64,000 nt of DNA from Desmodesmus armatus (taxonomy: Eukaryota > Chlorophyta > Chlorophyceae > Sphaeropleales > Scenedesmaceae), in the NCBI GenBank assembly GCA_007449985.2, contig VIIQ02000827.1, positions 434,001 through 498,000 on the forward strand, in the 5' to 3' direction. The stretch's first letter is position 1, and every line of letters starts with the position of its first letter. The notes below the pieces were generated by a model, which made no database searches, was not told where the DNA came from, and worked only from the letters and a program-made list of their open reading frames with translations. Below, one piece after another: positions 53,068-64,000 of the stretch. The position numbers and the translations under genes were made by a program.

Positions 53068-56000
53068 ATGAGTGGGCAGGGCTACACTGTGGAGACACCG
53101 GTGTTCAGGCCCAGCAAGGATGACTTCAGCAAGCCCTTTTGTGATTACATCAACAAGGTGCTGAAAAAGAATCCTGACATACCCATGTTCAAGGTCATAC
53201 CACCAGAGGGCTGGAAGCCACGCAAGTGAGTTAGAGGGACTTGAGTGACAAGTCATTTGTCTCTAATGGGGGCGGTTTTGGGTGGATTGTGTGCTGGTGG
53301 ATAGGTAGTGATGTGACACAGCAGGAGGGTGAGGTGCGGGTGAATCATGGGAGGGTGCCACAAGGGGATGAAAGCTGCGGGCATGTGTGTAGGGTAGGGT
53401 GGGCCTGTTTCTTTTGCGCTTGTTTGGTGCAGGTAGCAGCAGGCGGACAGCAGCAGGAGCAGCAGCAGGAGCACTTGCGGCGTACGGCAGCTGCAGGCGC
53501 AGCAGCAGCAGCTTCCAGCGATCAAGAAAGCAGCCAGCAGGGGTGACACAGGGAACTGCGCATGGCAAGTGCCAGCATGCGCATCAGCACCAGCAACCGC
53601 AACAGCAGCAGCAGCAGCTGAGGTGGAGAGTGGGGCTTGGGAGCAGCTGCACGTCAATCAGTTGCTCCTGCGTCATCCTTGTGCAGCAGCAGTCAGGGCT
53701 CAGCAGCAGCATGAGGGGTTTGACAGCAGTTGGATCAGCTGCAGCAGCAGCAGTCAGGGCCCAGTAACAACGGCAGCAATAACGGCTGCAGGCCAGCAGT
53801 AGCCTGGGCGGCAGCAGCAGCAGCAGCAGGCAAGCAGGACCAGCAGCAGCCTGGGCAGCAGCAGCAGTGAAGAGCCCAACAGCAGCAGCAGCAGGGGGCG
53901 GGGCCAACAGCAGCAACCAAGCTGACAGCCAGTCCAGCAATTGCAGCAACGTAGCCACTCTGCCCGTCAGCCGCAGCAGTAGCAGCACAGGGGCACGAGC
54001 TGCTCATGTGTGTTTCACGCCCAGCAATGTGTGTCTACGACCCCTCCCCCCCCCCCCCCCCCTTCACCACCTCCCCCTGATGTGCTCCACTTACTCCCCA
54101 CTCAACTGCATGTGCTCCTCCCCTCTCCCCCCCCCCCCCCCCCGTTCCCGCGCGCAGGGCCCCCATTCGTCTGTCCAAGCTGGACATTTCGTGTCCCATC
54201 AAGCAGCACGCGTACGGCACCAAGGGCTGCTACAGGTGCATCCTGGTGGAGAGCAAGAAGCTCAGCGCAGACGAGTTCAGGGAGATTGCAGAGGTGTGTG
54301 TGAGGGGGGAGGGGCAGGAGAGATTCAGCAAGGGGGTTCAAGGGTGTCAGGTGGTAGGGCAGGGAGGGGGGTGAGCCTCAGAGGATGGGTGCGCAGGTTG
54401 CAGAAGGGGGTCCTGCAGTCCCAGTTTCAGTTAGTCGGGTATTGCCCAAAAGCAGTTGCGGCTGAGCCTCAGTTTTAAACCCTGTTTTGAAGATGTATGC
54501 GCAATGGTTGCTGCTGGGAGCATCAGCTTCAAGCCTTACCACAGATCATGTGGCCGAGCGGTCTAAGGCGCTGGAGTAAGGTGGATGTTCCTTGCATTTC
54601 CAGTCCGAAAGGGCGCAGGTTCAAATCCTGCCATGATCACAACCTTTTGGAGCTGTGGACTATGTTGTGGGCAGCTGCCCCACTTGTGTTGTCCCTGGTG
54701 CTCTGTTAGAAGAAGGGTTATGGAGTTGTGAAGGGTGTGTGAGCCCGTTTTGCCCCATCCTTGTGCTGAATTGTCATGTGTGTTCACTTTTTTCCCCCTC
54801 CCCCCCGCCACACCCTTGCAGGACTCTGACCATGCTCCCCCCAAGAAGGTGCGTGATGGAGAGGACAGGCTGCTGGAGAGGTCCTTCTGGAGCAGGTGAG
54901 GGGGGCTGTGGGGTGGAGTAGGGAGACAGGGGCGGGGGGGGGGGGAGCGGGAAGGGGGGGGCAGGGTGGAGGGTACCCGGCGTGGAAGGGTAGCGAATGT
55001 TGGTGCTTTGTCATGCTGTGCGTATTGCTGCTGTGTCCTGCCATCTCATGTTGCACCAGTGTTATGATGTCTTGTCCCCCCTCTGTGTGGTGCGGACACG
55101 CGTTAGTTCGACATCGACGCACTTGTTTTTCACCCTGATTGGTTGAAACACGTCCCAATCCTAGCTGTGCTGTGTGCTGCTGCCTGGTGTGTTGCAACAT
55201 AACGATCAACCCCAATCTGTATCGAGTCGACACCCTCAAGAGCCTGTTTTACGAGCTGTGTTCTGCTGTCCTTTGCCTCCTGTGTCTTGTGCGACCCCAG
55301 TGTGACGATCAACCCCCCTCTGTACGGAGCCGACACCCCCATGAGCCTGTTTGACGAGCTGTATTCTGCTGTCCTCTGCCTGTTGTGTGTCTGTTGTGTG
55401 ACCCCAGTGTGACGATCACCCCCCTCTGTACGGAGCCGACACCCCCATGAGTCTGTTTGATGAGAAGCTGCCGTATGGCTGGAACCTGAAGCACCTGGAG
55501 GGCTGCCTGCTCAAGCGGCCTGACGTGCCCCAGGTGCCGGGGTCACCACACCCATGACATACTTTGGCATGTGGAAGAGCTACTTCGCATGGCATGTGGT
55601 GAGTACGCTTGTGGTGGTGTGTTTACGGGGATGGGGCTTGGGCGGGGGGGGGGGGTACCAGACCCAGAGGTATCTGGAAGATAGAGAATGCGCCGCATGT
55701 TGTGTGTCTGGCGGGGCGGGGGGGGGGGTCTTTCAGCATGACCTACTTTGGCATGTGGAAGAGCTACTTCGCCTGGCACGTGGTGGGTCATGTCACGCCA
55801 ATGTAGGGAGCAGGGGTGGCGGGGCCGCCGGCGGGGGGGGGGGGGGGGGGGCTGTTGATGCGTTGAATCCTGAGCTGCCTATCTGAAGCTATGACCCTCC
55901 TTACCTATGACCCTGCTTTCGCATCTACCCCGTTGTCTCCTGTAGGAGGATGCTGACCTGTTCAGCATCAACTACCTTCACTTTGGTGCGCCCAAGGTGT

Positions 56001-58976
56001 GGTACTGCGTCAGCCCCAGCAACAGGGCCAAGTTTGAACGCATGTGCCAGGTGAGGACGAGGGTGTTGCCTGGGAGGAGGTCAGAGCGCTTTCAAATGCC
56101 ATCAGTCCCGCATCGATCTGGATATCAAGAGGGAAGGGAAGGGGAGGATGTTCGTGCCTGCATGCTTACTCTGCAAAGTGATGAGGGCTGAGGTGGGGAT
56201 GGTGGTGCTCAGGGGGGGGGGGCAGTGTCAGTGGGTGTTTGCTGCTGGTAGAACGTGGACACATTTGCCTGCTTTCAGATCATTGGCGGAGTGCCTATAC
56301 TTTTCGTGTTAATCTTCCTTTTGTGTTGAAGCAAGAGCGTGACCATTGCGTGTGATAGTGTTGTTGCAAAGTGCCAATGATTGCCAACTGTCCCCTTCCC
56401 CCAATGTCCTCCTGTGCAGAGCATCTTCCCTGAGCTTCACAAGGGCTGTCACGCGTTCATGCGTCACAAGGACATCCTGCTGTCACCAGGACTGCTCAGG
56501 ACATACGGCATTGAGTACATGCAGGTGGTTACGGGGGGGGGGGGTTCACAGTGACACAATGTCAAAATCAATCGCAGCATGCTCTGACACCAAAGTTGGA
56601 ATCAAGTACCAAAGAATGCGCACAAGGGAGCATGCCAAGACGGGGGGGGGGGGGGGGGAAGGCTTCATGCTTGGGGTGTCCAGTGCCAGTTGGTGGTTGG
56701 CACCACACTCCACTTTGAGGTTTGCGCCACTTTGACTCGAGGATGCACAGCATTTACAGACCTCAACAGTTGAAGTGGTGGAGTAAGGTGTTTGGACCTG
56801 CTGAAGGCATACGTTGGTGCTGCTGCTGCTGCTGCTGCTGCAGGCCAAGCAGGAGCCGAATGAGTTCATCGTGCTGAATGCCGCTGCCTACCACGCTGGG
56901 TACAACATGGGCTTCAACTGCGCAGAGGTGGGTGCTGCACAACCCCCTAGGGGGTGGGCTTATGAGTGATATATGTGTGCGTGTGTCTGGAGGTGGGGTT
57001 GCTGCCAGCAATTTCTCTGCTGCTTCGCCGCACTCCCCGCAACTGCGCATGTAGTTATAGCCTTTTGTCCACGCGGTTGACGGTGCTTTCCCTCCGTCTT
57101 TTCCCGCAGGCGGTCAACTTTGCGCCCCAGTGTTGGATCGACATCGGCCGCAATGTGGTGCGCTGCAAGTGTCGCGACGACGGCGTGCGCCTCAGCATGC
57201 GCCTCTTCGGCTGCAGCGACGGCAGCAGCGCAAGCAGCTCTGAGGAGGAGGAGTTCTCCTCCTCATCAGAACAGAATGAGGATGATGGCAGCAGCGGCAG
57301 CGGGGGTGGGAGGATGAGTCATCTCAGGAGGTCAGCAGCGGCGGGAATGATGGTGAGGAGGAAGTGGAGCAGGACAGCAAGCAGCAGCGAGGGAAGCAGC
57401 AGCGGCAGCGGAAGCCGAGCTTGAAGGCGAAGGAGACGAGCGAGCAGCAGCAGCGGCAGACGGGTGGCGCGGCGGCGGCGGTGGGGACGCCGGAGCGGCG
57501 CAGCAAGCGCAGCGCTGCTGCAGCAGCAGCCGGTGCGGGGGTGCAGTCGCCGAGCAGCAAGCGTGCGCGGGTGGTGGCTGACGCGGTCGCACCCTCCACG
57601 CCGGGGTCAAGGGCCCGCGCATGACGCGTACCGCACGAGCAGCAGCAGAAGCAGCGAAGAAGATGCGGCGCACGAACGCGACAGCAGAGGCGCGGGCGCG
57701 GCTGGCAGTGCAGCGGGCCGTAGCGGCAAGGGGCACAGGTCGCCCCCGGGAGGGTCACGCACAAGAGCACGGCAGACCTGGAGGACAGCTTGCAGCGGGC
57801 TGCTGCTGCCGCTGCTGCCATCCGTGCACGGCAGGCGGCGGCTGCTGCTTCACAGGGTCACACGGACCCTGCTGCTGCTGCTGCCTCCGAGGAAGAGGAG
57901 GAGCACGAGCAGCAGCAGTTTGGCGGGGATAACGCAGCAGCAGGTGGTGCTGCTGGGGTGGTGGTGAAGAGCGAGCAGCAGCAGCAGGCGCGCAGCCATA
58001 GCAGCGGCGGACTGGCCGTCATGCCGCACGCAGCAGCAGCAGCGGGTGCTGCCTGCAAGGCAGAGGCTGACAGCATGTCAGCCGGTGCAGCAGCAGCAGC
58101 AGACCATGCAGATGCAGCAGCAGTAGGGCCCCAGGAGCCTGATAGTCCAACAGCTACCAAGGCGCGGCTCAGCAGCCATGGGAAGCTGAGCCTTGGGGTG
58201 GATGCAGCAGCGGCGGCAGCAGCGGAAGCAGCAGCAGCGGCGGAGGGGTCTGAAGACGATGAGGGGGGTCCCAGTGGTGAGCCTCCTAAGGTGATCCTTG
58301 GTGAGGACAGCCATGGCAGCAAGTACTTCTACATGGTGCAGGTGCTCAGGTGAGAAGGGTTGGTGTATGGGTGGCTGGTATGGATTCTGGGCCCTGCTGT
58401 ATGTCGGTGGGGAAGTGCATTCCATGTGTTACAAGGGGGCCTGCTGGAGGGGCTGTCGCTTTGTGGGTGCGTTGGGGGTGGCCAAGTGGTGAGGATAGCA
58501 ACAGCAACAAGCACTCCTATATTATGCAGGTGCCCCTACTTCGTCACCTACAGGGACCACACGCCGCGCCACCGGACCACCTGATTATGCATTGGCTGAA
58601 AGGGGCATGTTCGTCGCACACATCACAAAGACTATGCCTGGTCCCTCCCCCCCCCCCCCCCCCCTCCCCCCGCCTCTTGCCTAACGCCCCCTCCAAAACA
58701 CCTGCACACGTGCTGACACACTCACTCCCCCCCCCCATCCCCTACTTCGGTATTAACAGGGACCACAAGCCTCGTCGTCGTGGCCACCTGATCATGCGTT
58801 GGCTGAAGGAGGGCAAGGACGGCTTGTTCAGGCCCTCAGCAGACACATGGGAGGAGCCAGCATCGTGCCTGCTGGGCGTGCGCACGCAGTGGGTAGCGGG
58901 GCGCAATGGGGGCCCAGGGGGCTACAGGCTGCTCACACTGCGCAGCCGCATCCTGGCCACTCAGCTCCTGGACTGA
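53068..58976 (+). CDS. KDM4-type JmjN/JmjC histone lysine demethylase with frame breaks
   Basis: Fe(II)/2-oxoglutarate demethylase of the KDM4/JMJD2 group (H3K9/H3K36 methyl marks in animals). Exons: 53068-53225, 54158-54293, 54822-54895, 55408-55541, an FGMWKSYFAWHV exon (55551-55598 or 55737-55782), 55946-56050, 56420-56524, 56844-56927, 57110-58349, 58760-58976. JmjN: PVFRPSKDDFSKPFCDYINK. JmjC: WHVED gives metal ligands His and Glu, YHAGYNMGFNCAE gives the third His; FGAPKVWYCVSP is typical. A long Ala/Gln/Ser/Glu low-complexity region and an unrecognised C-terminal domain follow. Relative to the family the reading frame breaks near 55421, 55541, 57308, 57612 and 57735. Either this copy is decaying or the assembly has indels. 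A tRNA-Leu sits in intron 2. Confidence 0.8.
54544..54639 (+). tRNA. tRNA-Leu (anticodon AAG) with 16-base intron
   Basis: Acceptor arms GATCATG (54544-54550) and CATGATC (54632-54638) pair fully; the discriminator is A, as for Leu. The D-arm TGGCCGAGCGGTCTAAGGCG is typical of Leu. The anticodon stem CTGGA pairs with TCCAG (54599-54603). T at 54577 precedes the anticodon AAG at 54578-54580, and an intron lies at about 54582-54597. A long variable arm and the T-arm GCAGG-TTCAAAT-CCTGC follow. It is nested in the second KDM4-like intron on the same strand. Confidence 0.92.
55197..55407 (+). repeat. Two upstream partial copies of a KDM4-like exon start
   Basis: Units start at about 55197 and 55301, followed by the functional one at 55408, spaced 104 and 107 bases. 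Each carries the ACGATCA(A)CC...CTGTA...GACACC block after an acceptor-like sequence. The unit at 55301 keeps the family-typical N of INPPLYGAD. The unit at 55408 has lost one base there but continues into the rest of the exon. Confidence 0.8.
58537..58615 (+). pseudogene. Duplicate of last KDM4-like exon start
   Basis: CCCCTACTTCGTCACCTACAG followed by GGACCACACGCC...ATTATGCATTGGCTGAA repeats 58740-58812. In the phase of the upstream exon it meets a stop after about 10 codons, so the downstream copy at 58760 is the usable one. Confidence 0.7.
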
Positions 58977-61900
58977 GCTGTTGAGGACGGCAGCAGGGGC
59001 GGCGACAGCGGCCGCAGTGACAGGCGGATTCTGGCGACACAGCTGCTGGAGTGGTGCGGGTGAAGCAGCCGTGGCAGTGGCAGCAGCGGCTGTTGGCAGA
59101 ATGTCTGCTGTAGTGACTGAATGACAGAGGAGGGGCAGGGCTGCAGCGACGGTCCAGCTGGTTGTGTACCTGCCTGCAGCTGTGTCGGCCTGTTGTTGAA
59201 TTTTGCGGCCTGTTGTTGGAGGTGAGAGTGCGCCGCAGCATTTTGCTGTGTGGGCTACTCTTGGCGGTTCCCGTCCCTTGACTAGTGACTGCTGTCAGTG
59301 CAGACACCCTTGGCTCCAGATTGACACCCTGTTGACTGAGTGTTGAGTGCAGCTGCAGGCTTGTCTGCCTGTCAGTTGGGTTTCCAGGACGGTCGTGGTT
59401 TGTGGCACACGAGCAGTGACCCTCCAGACAAACCCCTGACAGTGGTGCAGGCTTTTTCACAACTGCCTCACAAGCATCGTGCATCGTGGCATGGGGGGCA
59501 GTGACTGCTTGCTGTGCTGCTGACAGGGCAGTGGACACTCTTGCAGTGGGGGAATGTCCTGTCCAGGTGGTAGTTGGCTGGTGAGGTGGTGTGGGGTGGG
59601 GAGTGCCCAGTGGTGAGGGGTGGATGCAGGGTGGGAAGGCCCACCTCGTAGGGGTAAGCCAGGGATCTGGACGGCGAATGAATTGGAGGTGGCCAGCTGT
59701 TGCGCTGGTGGCAGCAGCAGCTTAGGGAAAGGTGGGATGGCATGGGGAGTGAAGGCGTGAGTTTGCCATGCGATTGGAGGTTTGCATGTGTGGATGGGAC
59801 GGGATCTTGCCTCTTTTCCTTGTGGCGAGGCGTGCGTGTCAGTCGGGCGTTGTTGCTGTGCCTGACAGGGGACAGCGCCGTTGCTAGTGGCTCAGGAGGA
59901 TGAGGGCTGCAACACTGCTTGACATGGGTGGACCCTGCACGGTACCCTGATTTCATCCCTCATGATGCATGGGACACTTACAGATGCGACGCGTGGTGCT
60001 ACTGCGTGATGCCTTGTGGTGTGTCACTGCAAGCGGTTCTGTCAAGATGACAAACAGTGACCGATCTCTCAACACGTGCCTGGGGAAGGGTGCGCAAGGG
60101 GTGTTTGCACGGTGTGTCTGGCTGTGGTGCGTGTGTGGCGTGTGTTGCAGCAGCTGGGCGCATCGACACAGCTTGCTGCCAGTGTCTGTGCTGCCCTGGC
60201 ATTGGTCGCCAGAGCAACCTGAGTGGCCTTGGATTTGCGCGGTTGTTGCTGCTGCTGTCAGGTCTTTTGACGGGCCTCTTGAGGCTCAGGTGTGGGTTTG
60301 TGAGGCACGTGACTGTCGCGTCTGCGCTCTTGTAGATGGGATGTGCAGTGCAGCCCCTTGTGCGTCGCTGTATCGTGCACACACTGCGGCATGTGCTTGG
60401 GAGGACTGATACATTCATGTCCAACACACAGTCCACACGCTCCTCTCGCAGTTTGTGGGTGCTTGGTTTGCGTGCTGCCTTGTGAAAGCGGACAGAACAA
60501 ACTCTGTGTCTGAGCAGGGGAGATGCGATTGTGATGAACGGTGGCGCCGGGTGCCGGCTGGATTGTTGGCAGGGTGTGTTTGGGTTGCTGGTCTTTGACT
60601 TGAAGGCTGGGGGGAGTTGGTGTAGCTTTGACTGGGGCTGGGGGGGTGTGGGATGTCAGCTTGGCAGCTCTCAACTACTTATCTGCGTGCTGCCAGCAGC
60701 AGCCCATGTTTGTTGACATGTTGGGACCGGTCTTGTGGCAACAAACAGCCTGAGGTTGACACCCCCCACAATGCATGCCGTGTACAGGCAGTGCTGCAGA
60801 TGTTGTGGACGGGGTCCCGCTTTGAATCAAATCGCTGCAGTGGCAGCGCCTCAATCCTGCTGTTGACAAGGGTGTGGTTTGTGTGGAGTAGTGGTGTTGC
60901 TATTGTGGTGCAGCTTACACGGTGGTCCGACCACCGACTGAGTCAGTTGCTGTGATGCAACGCGGTCGTGTGTTGCAGCTCAAGCGCCCTGGCTGCAATC
61001 AAGGCAGGCACCTTCTCACTGTGTGGCTATGTGGCTATGCCTCTTGGATGTCTTTCTCACACAGATCTTGCAAATCCTGCCGGTGGCAGGGGCGTGTGTT
61101 TGTTTGATCGTGTTCGATCGCATGCCAGTGGAGGTGCAGTATGGTACCTTGGCGCGCTATGCTGTTTTCTGCTTTGCCACACATGTCTGTATCTACGCGC
61201 GTCAGTATGTACATGCGAGCATGTTGTGTAGAAGGCAAGGAGGAAATGTCCCAGGGATGGGTGGCGTGATGGCTTGTGTCTGATGAACGCCCATGCATGA
61301 CGGATGGATGGTTGCTGGTTGGCGCTGGGTATGGCAAACGGTTTGGCACTTGCTCTCTCTGGCTTTTGAGGGCCTGCTGACGCCACCTGACCCCACCACT
61401 CTGTTTCAGATCGGCGACCTGTTGTCGGGTTGGTTGCTGACTGACAGCTGTTTTGATTTCAGGGTCGGGCTGGTCGTGTAGCTGCTGACAAGCAGCTGTT
61501 TTGGGTGGCTGTGGGTTGCGGCTGTGTGGTGTGTTTGGTTCAGTGTCTGTATTGTTGCGCTTGCTTACACTGTGTTTGGCCTGTACACTGGACTCTGGTG
61601 CGTAGCTGGGGCTATGCCTGATTTTGCTGGTGTGCTTGTTTGGTGGTGGTAGTAATACTTTGCTTTTGTCGTGCAGAAACCAACTATCTCTGACAGCACA
61701 CGGTGGTAGCTTGTTTTGACTCGCTTGTAACAGGCTGCAGCTTCTGCTGGGGAGGTTTTGAGACTTGTGCGGCAGACACAGGGGCGAGTCTACCAAGCAG
61801 CAAGTAACAAGCAACCTCATCACAGGTTGTGGCAAGTTGCCAAGTGCACAAAGGTTTAATAAGATGAAGATGAAACGAGGGGCACTCTACGGTCGTGATG

Positions 61901-62396
61901 GAATGCTCGCGGATTGCTGTAACATTGCATGACTCTGCTCAGCACAATGTCAGCACAATGCACACAACTGCTTTGGAACTGCGGTGACAGTGCACGCATC
62001 ATCCTTAAGCGGGTTTTGCCCTGCGCCTACAAGACGGAGCAAGGTTGTCAGCAGCAAGGCCGAGGTACTTCAGTGGAAGAGTGCTTGAGCTGACGCCACT
62101 TCTCCATGGCCAGCAGCCGAGCGCAACGGTCCAAAACTCGCGCAAGGGCTCTCTGGGGCGCGGCATGGCTTACATTCAACGCTGCCACCTGCCACCTTGC
62201 TGCGAGTTCCAAATTTGATTGTGCAGCTGCGGTAGCGGCGATCAATCTGCTAGTGCTGCAGACGCCTGCTGCCCTCAGGGGCCGCTTTGCCAAATTGCCA
62301 AATGATGTCCAGCGCTGCAGCGTCACCGCAAACACAGTATTGCTGACGTGGCGCATCATGCAGCTGCAGCGCCGGCGAATTGTGGCAGTCACTAGC

Positions 62397-62437
<41 letters not shown>

Positions 62438-64000
62438 TGTGCTCTGATGTGATGTTGGCAGCAGGGCTGGGTGCCACAGTGCCACCGGCGGATTTGCTTT
62501 GCTTTGGCTTTGCACCGGCCATGTTTTACACAACTGTCCAACCTCCAAAGGCTCCCGATGGCTTCATGACTTCCAGCCTGCAGCCTGCAGCCTGACTGGT
62601 GGCATTGCTGCCAGCAATGCAAGCTGACAACTGTTGTCAACGTGACGTTGTCAATCAGTTGATTAATTACTGATTGCTGAGATAGTGGGTAGCAGTGGGT
62701 ACTATTGGCTGTATGGTGAGTGAATGTTCTGTATTCTTAGTGTAGGGCAGTATCAGCAGGATTATCTTGCCAGGGTCACCCACAATACGGACACACTGTT
62801 TGTGGCCAGCACTTTTCCCCGTTCCTCAAAAGAGGGCGTCTTCTAGGGCCTGCAGCCTCCGAGGTACAGTACCAGATGTCCAGCCTGAGAGTCTAGACAG
62901 ATCTGGACGGCGGTTGGGTCCACCACTTGTCACACTCTCATGCAGAAGCAGCTGCTGCGGCAGCCCCTGAATGCAGCCGGCTGGCCAGCTGCTCGTGGAT
63001 GCTGTATCCTGTTGTTGGGGCATGGTCTGCCGTTTTTTAGAGGCTTGGAGTCCGTTGCTCAGGACGCCATGTCACGGAGAGTCACCATTGGTGGCACACT
63101 GTGAGTCATCAAGGGTCATAGGTTCCTATGTCGGCAGGTCCAGCTATGTAGCTGTTCCCCAAGCCCGGACATTACGCTACTCTAGTTCTGCCTGTCCTCG
63201 TATTGGCACGTGTCATTGCAAGACGATCAGCGGACCATGTCTACATTATATACATCCATCCGCGAGCACACCATGGAAGACCTTCAAGACACCTGTCAGC
63301 CGCCAAAGGCCTGTGTTTCAGCCTGTATCGCATCTCTGGGCCCTTAATGTGCACTGTGCTGCACCTATAACAAAGGGGCCAACGTAATCGGCACCTTTGG
63401 ACAGTGTGGAGAGGGGTTCAAAGGCACCTTCACAGGCACAAGAGTACATGACTGGCATACATGTCATGCTGTTGTGACCAGCCCTGCTTCAACTTGGAAC
63501 AGGGACCTCTCAAGCCATTGGGAACAGGGGGCAGGAAGTACGCACATGACAGTCATACAAGTGCTTGCTTGAGATCAGCAGCAGCAGCTGATGTGACGAT
63601 CGCCGCCTGCTTGCAGCTATGACCACTGAGCCTAAACCCAATGTTTCACATCAGTTAATTACCAATCCAGTGGCTGAGCAGGGCTTGACAAGTCGGCGAC
63701 AGTTGACGGTTATGAATATGACTGATGATGACAGGTGCCGCTTTAAAACCCTCTCACACCGCCGACAGACATACGTTGCCTGCATCTAGCCAGTGAACAG
63801 CAGCCTTGTGCCTTTGAAAGCGCCGCCTGCTGTTGAGCGCCCTCAACAAGTTTGACAGTAGCATGCTGCTTGCAGAGGAGCAGCATGCATGCAGCATGCA
63901 GGGTCAGGTCAAATAGCACAGCACACCAACGTGCGTAGAAGGTCTTCAAGCAGGGTAGGCGAATCCTGATGGTTTCAATCAGCATCAGGCAGGCTGTGAA
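58977..64000. other. Region downstream of KDM4-like gene, no confident gene
   Basis: 58977-61900 is T/G-rich on the + strand and may be a long 3' UTR; TGTAA occurs at 61726-61730 and 61918-61922. Its long - strand open frames look like reflections of composition. 62048-62548 has overlapping open frames on both strands; the - strand version has spaced Trp/Leu/Ala-rich segments (TLQRWTSF, AARWQVAA, MEKWRQLK) that might be one exon of a coiled-coil protein. 62640-64000 shows nothing I can assign. Confidence 0.35.

Noticed and set aside
61035..61835. 266-codon open frame on the - strand
   Set aside because: It has no domain, signal or splice structure, and its composition follows the T/G-rich + strand; more likely a reflection of a 3' UTR-like region.
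62048..62548. Overlapping open frames on both strands as a gene
   Set aside because: Neither strand gives a supported exon chain, and part of the length is a CAG tract; kept only as a remark in the region entry.

Overview
This window is nuclear DNA of a green alga, most likely a chlorophycean such as a member of the Sphaeropleales or Volvocales. The evidence is dense short GT-AG introns with C-rich polypyrimidine tracts, abundant CAG/CTG microsatellites, TGTAA polyadenylation motifs, a chloroplast FtsH2-type protease with a transit peptide, and Ala/Gln-rich low-complexity protein segments. There is no sign of bacterial or viral DNA. Exons were joined by eye from splice sites, codon phase and remembered family sequences; junctions where the phase does not close are flagged.

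Layout, left to right: (1) 1-2817 (+), the 3' part of a CEP70-like centrosomal gene. (2) 15522-3544 (-), oligopeptidase B, 22 exons. (3) 16186-20547 and 22753-27297 (+), two tandem secreted class-3 lipases with identical nine-exon structure. (4) 27298-30024, repeats, an orphan copy of oligopeptidase B exon 1 and tRNA-like debris. (5) 36829-30025 (-), thylakoid FtsH2/VAR2-type metalloprotease, 16 exons. (6) 39294-38309 (-), a small secreted Cys-rich protein and a possible small neighbour. (7) 42909-40350 (-), a TrmN6-like methyltransferase with a likely organelle transit peptide. (8) 51310-44301 (-), a LONRF-type TPR + RING + LON-domain E3 ligase. (9) 52158-52599 (+), a possible two-exon small gene. 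(10) 53068-58976 (+), a KDM4-type JmjN/JmjC histone demethylase with several reading-frame breaks and a nested tRNA-Leu. (11) 58977-64000, no confident gene.

The genes do not form a pathway. What links them is genome structure. At least seven of the genes carry small local duplications that copy a splice site plus the adjoining exon fragment, leaving decoy acceptors, decoy donors and partial exons inside introns; the clearest is a five-copy array before lipase A exon 7. Three introns (two in oligopeptidase B, one in FtsH2) also hold long, nearly perfect inverted repeats of the size of algal microRNA precursors or small foldback elements. These two themes are the most promising leads in the window.
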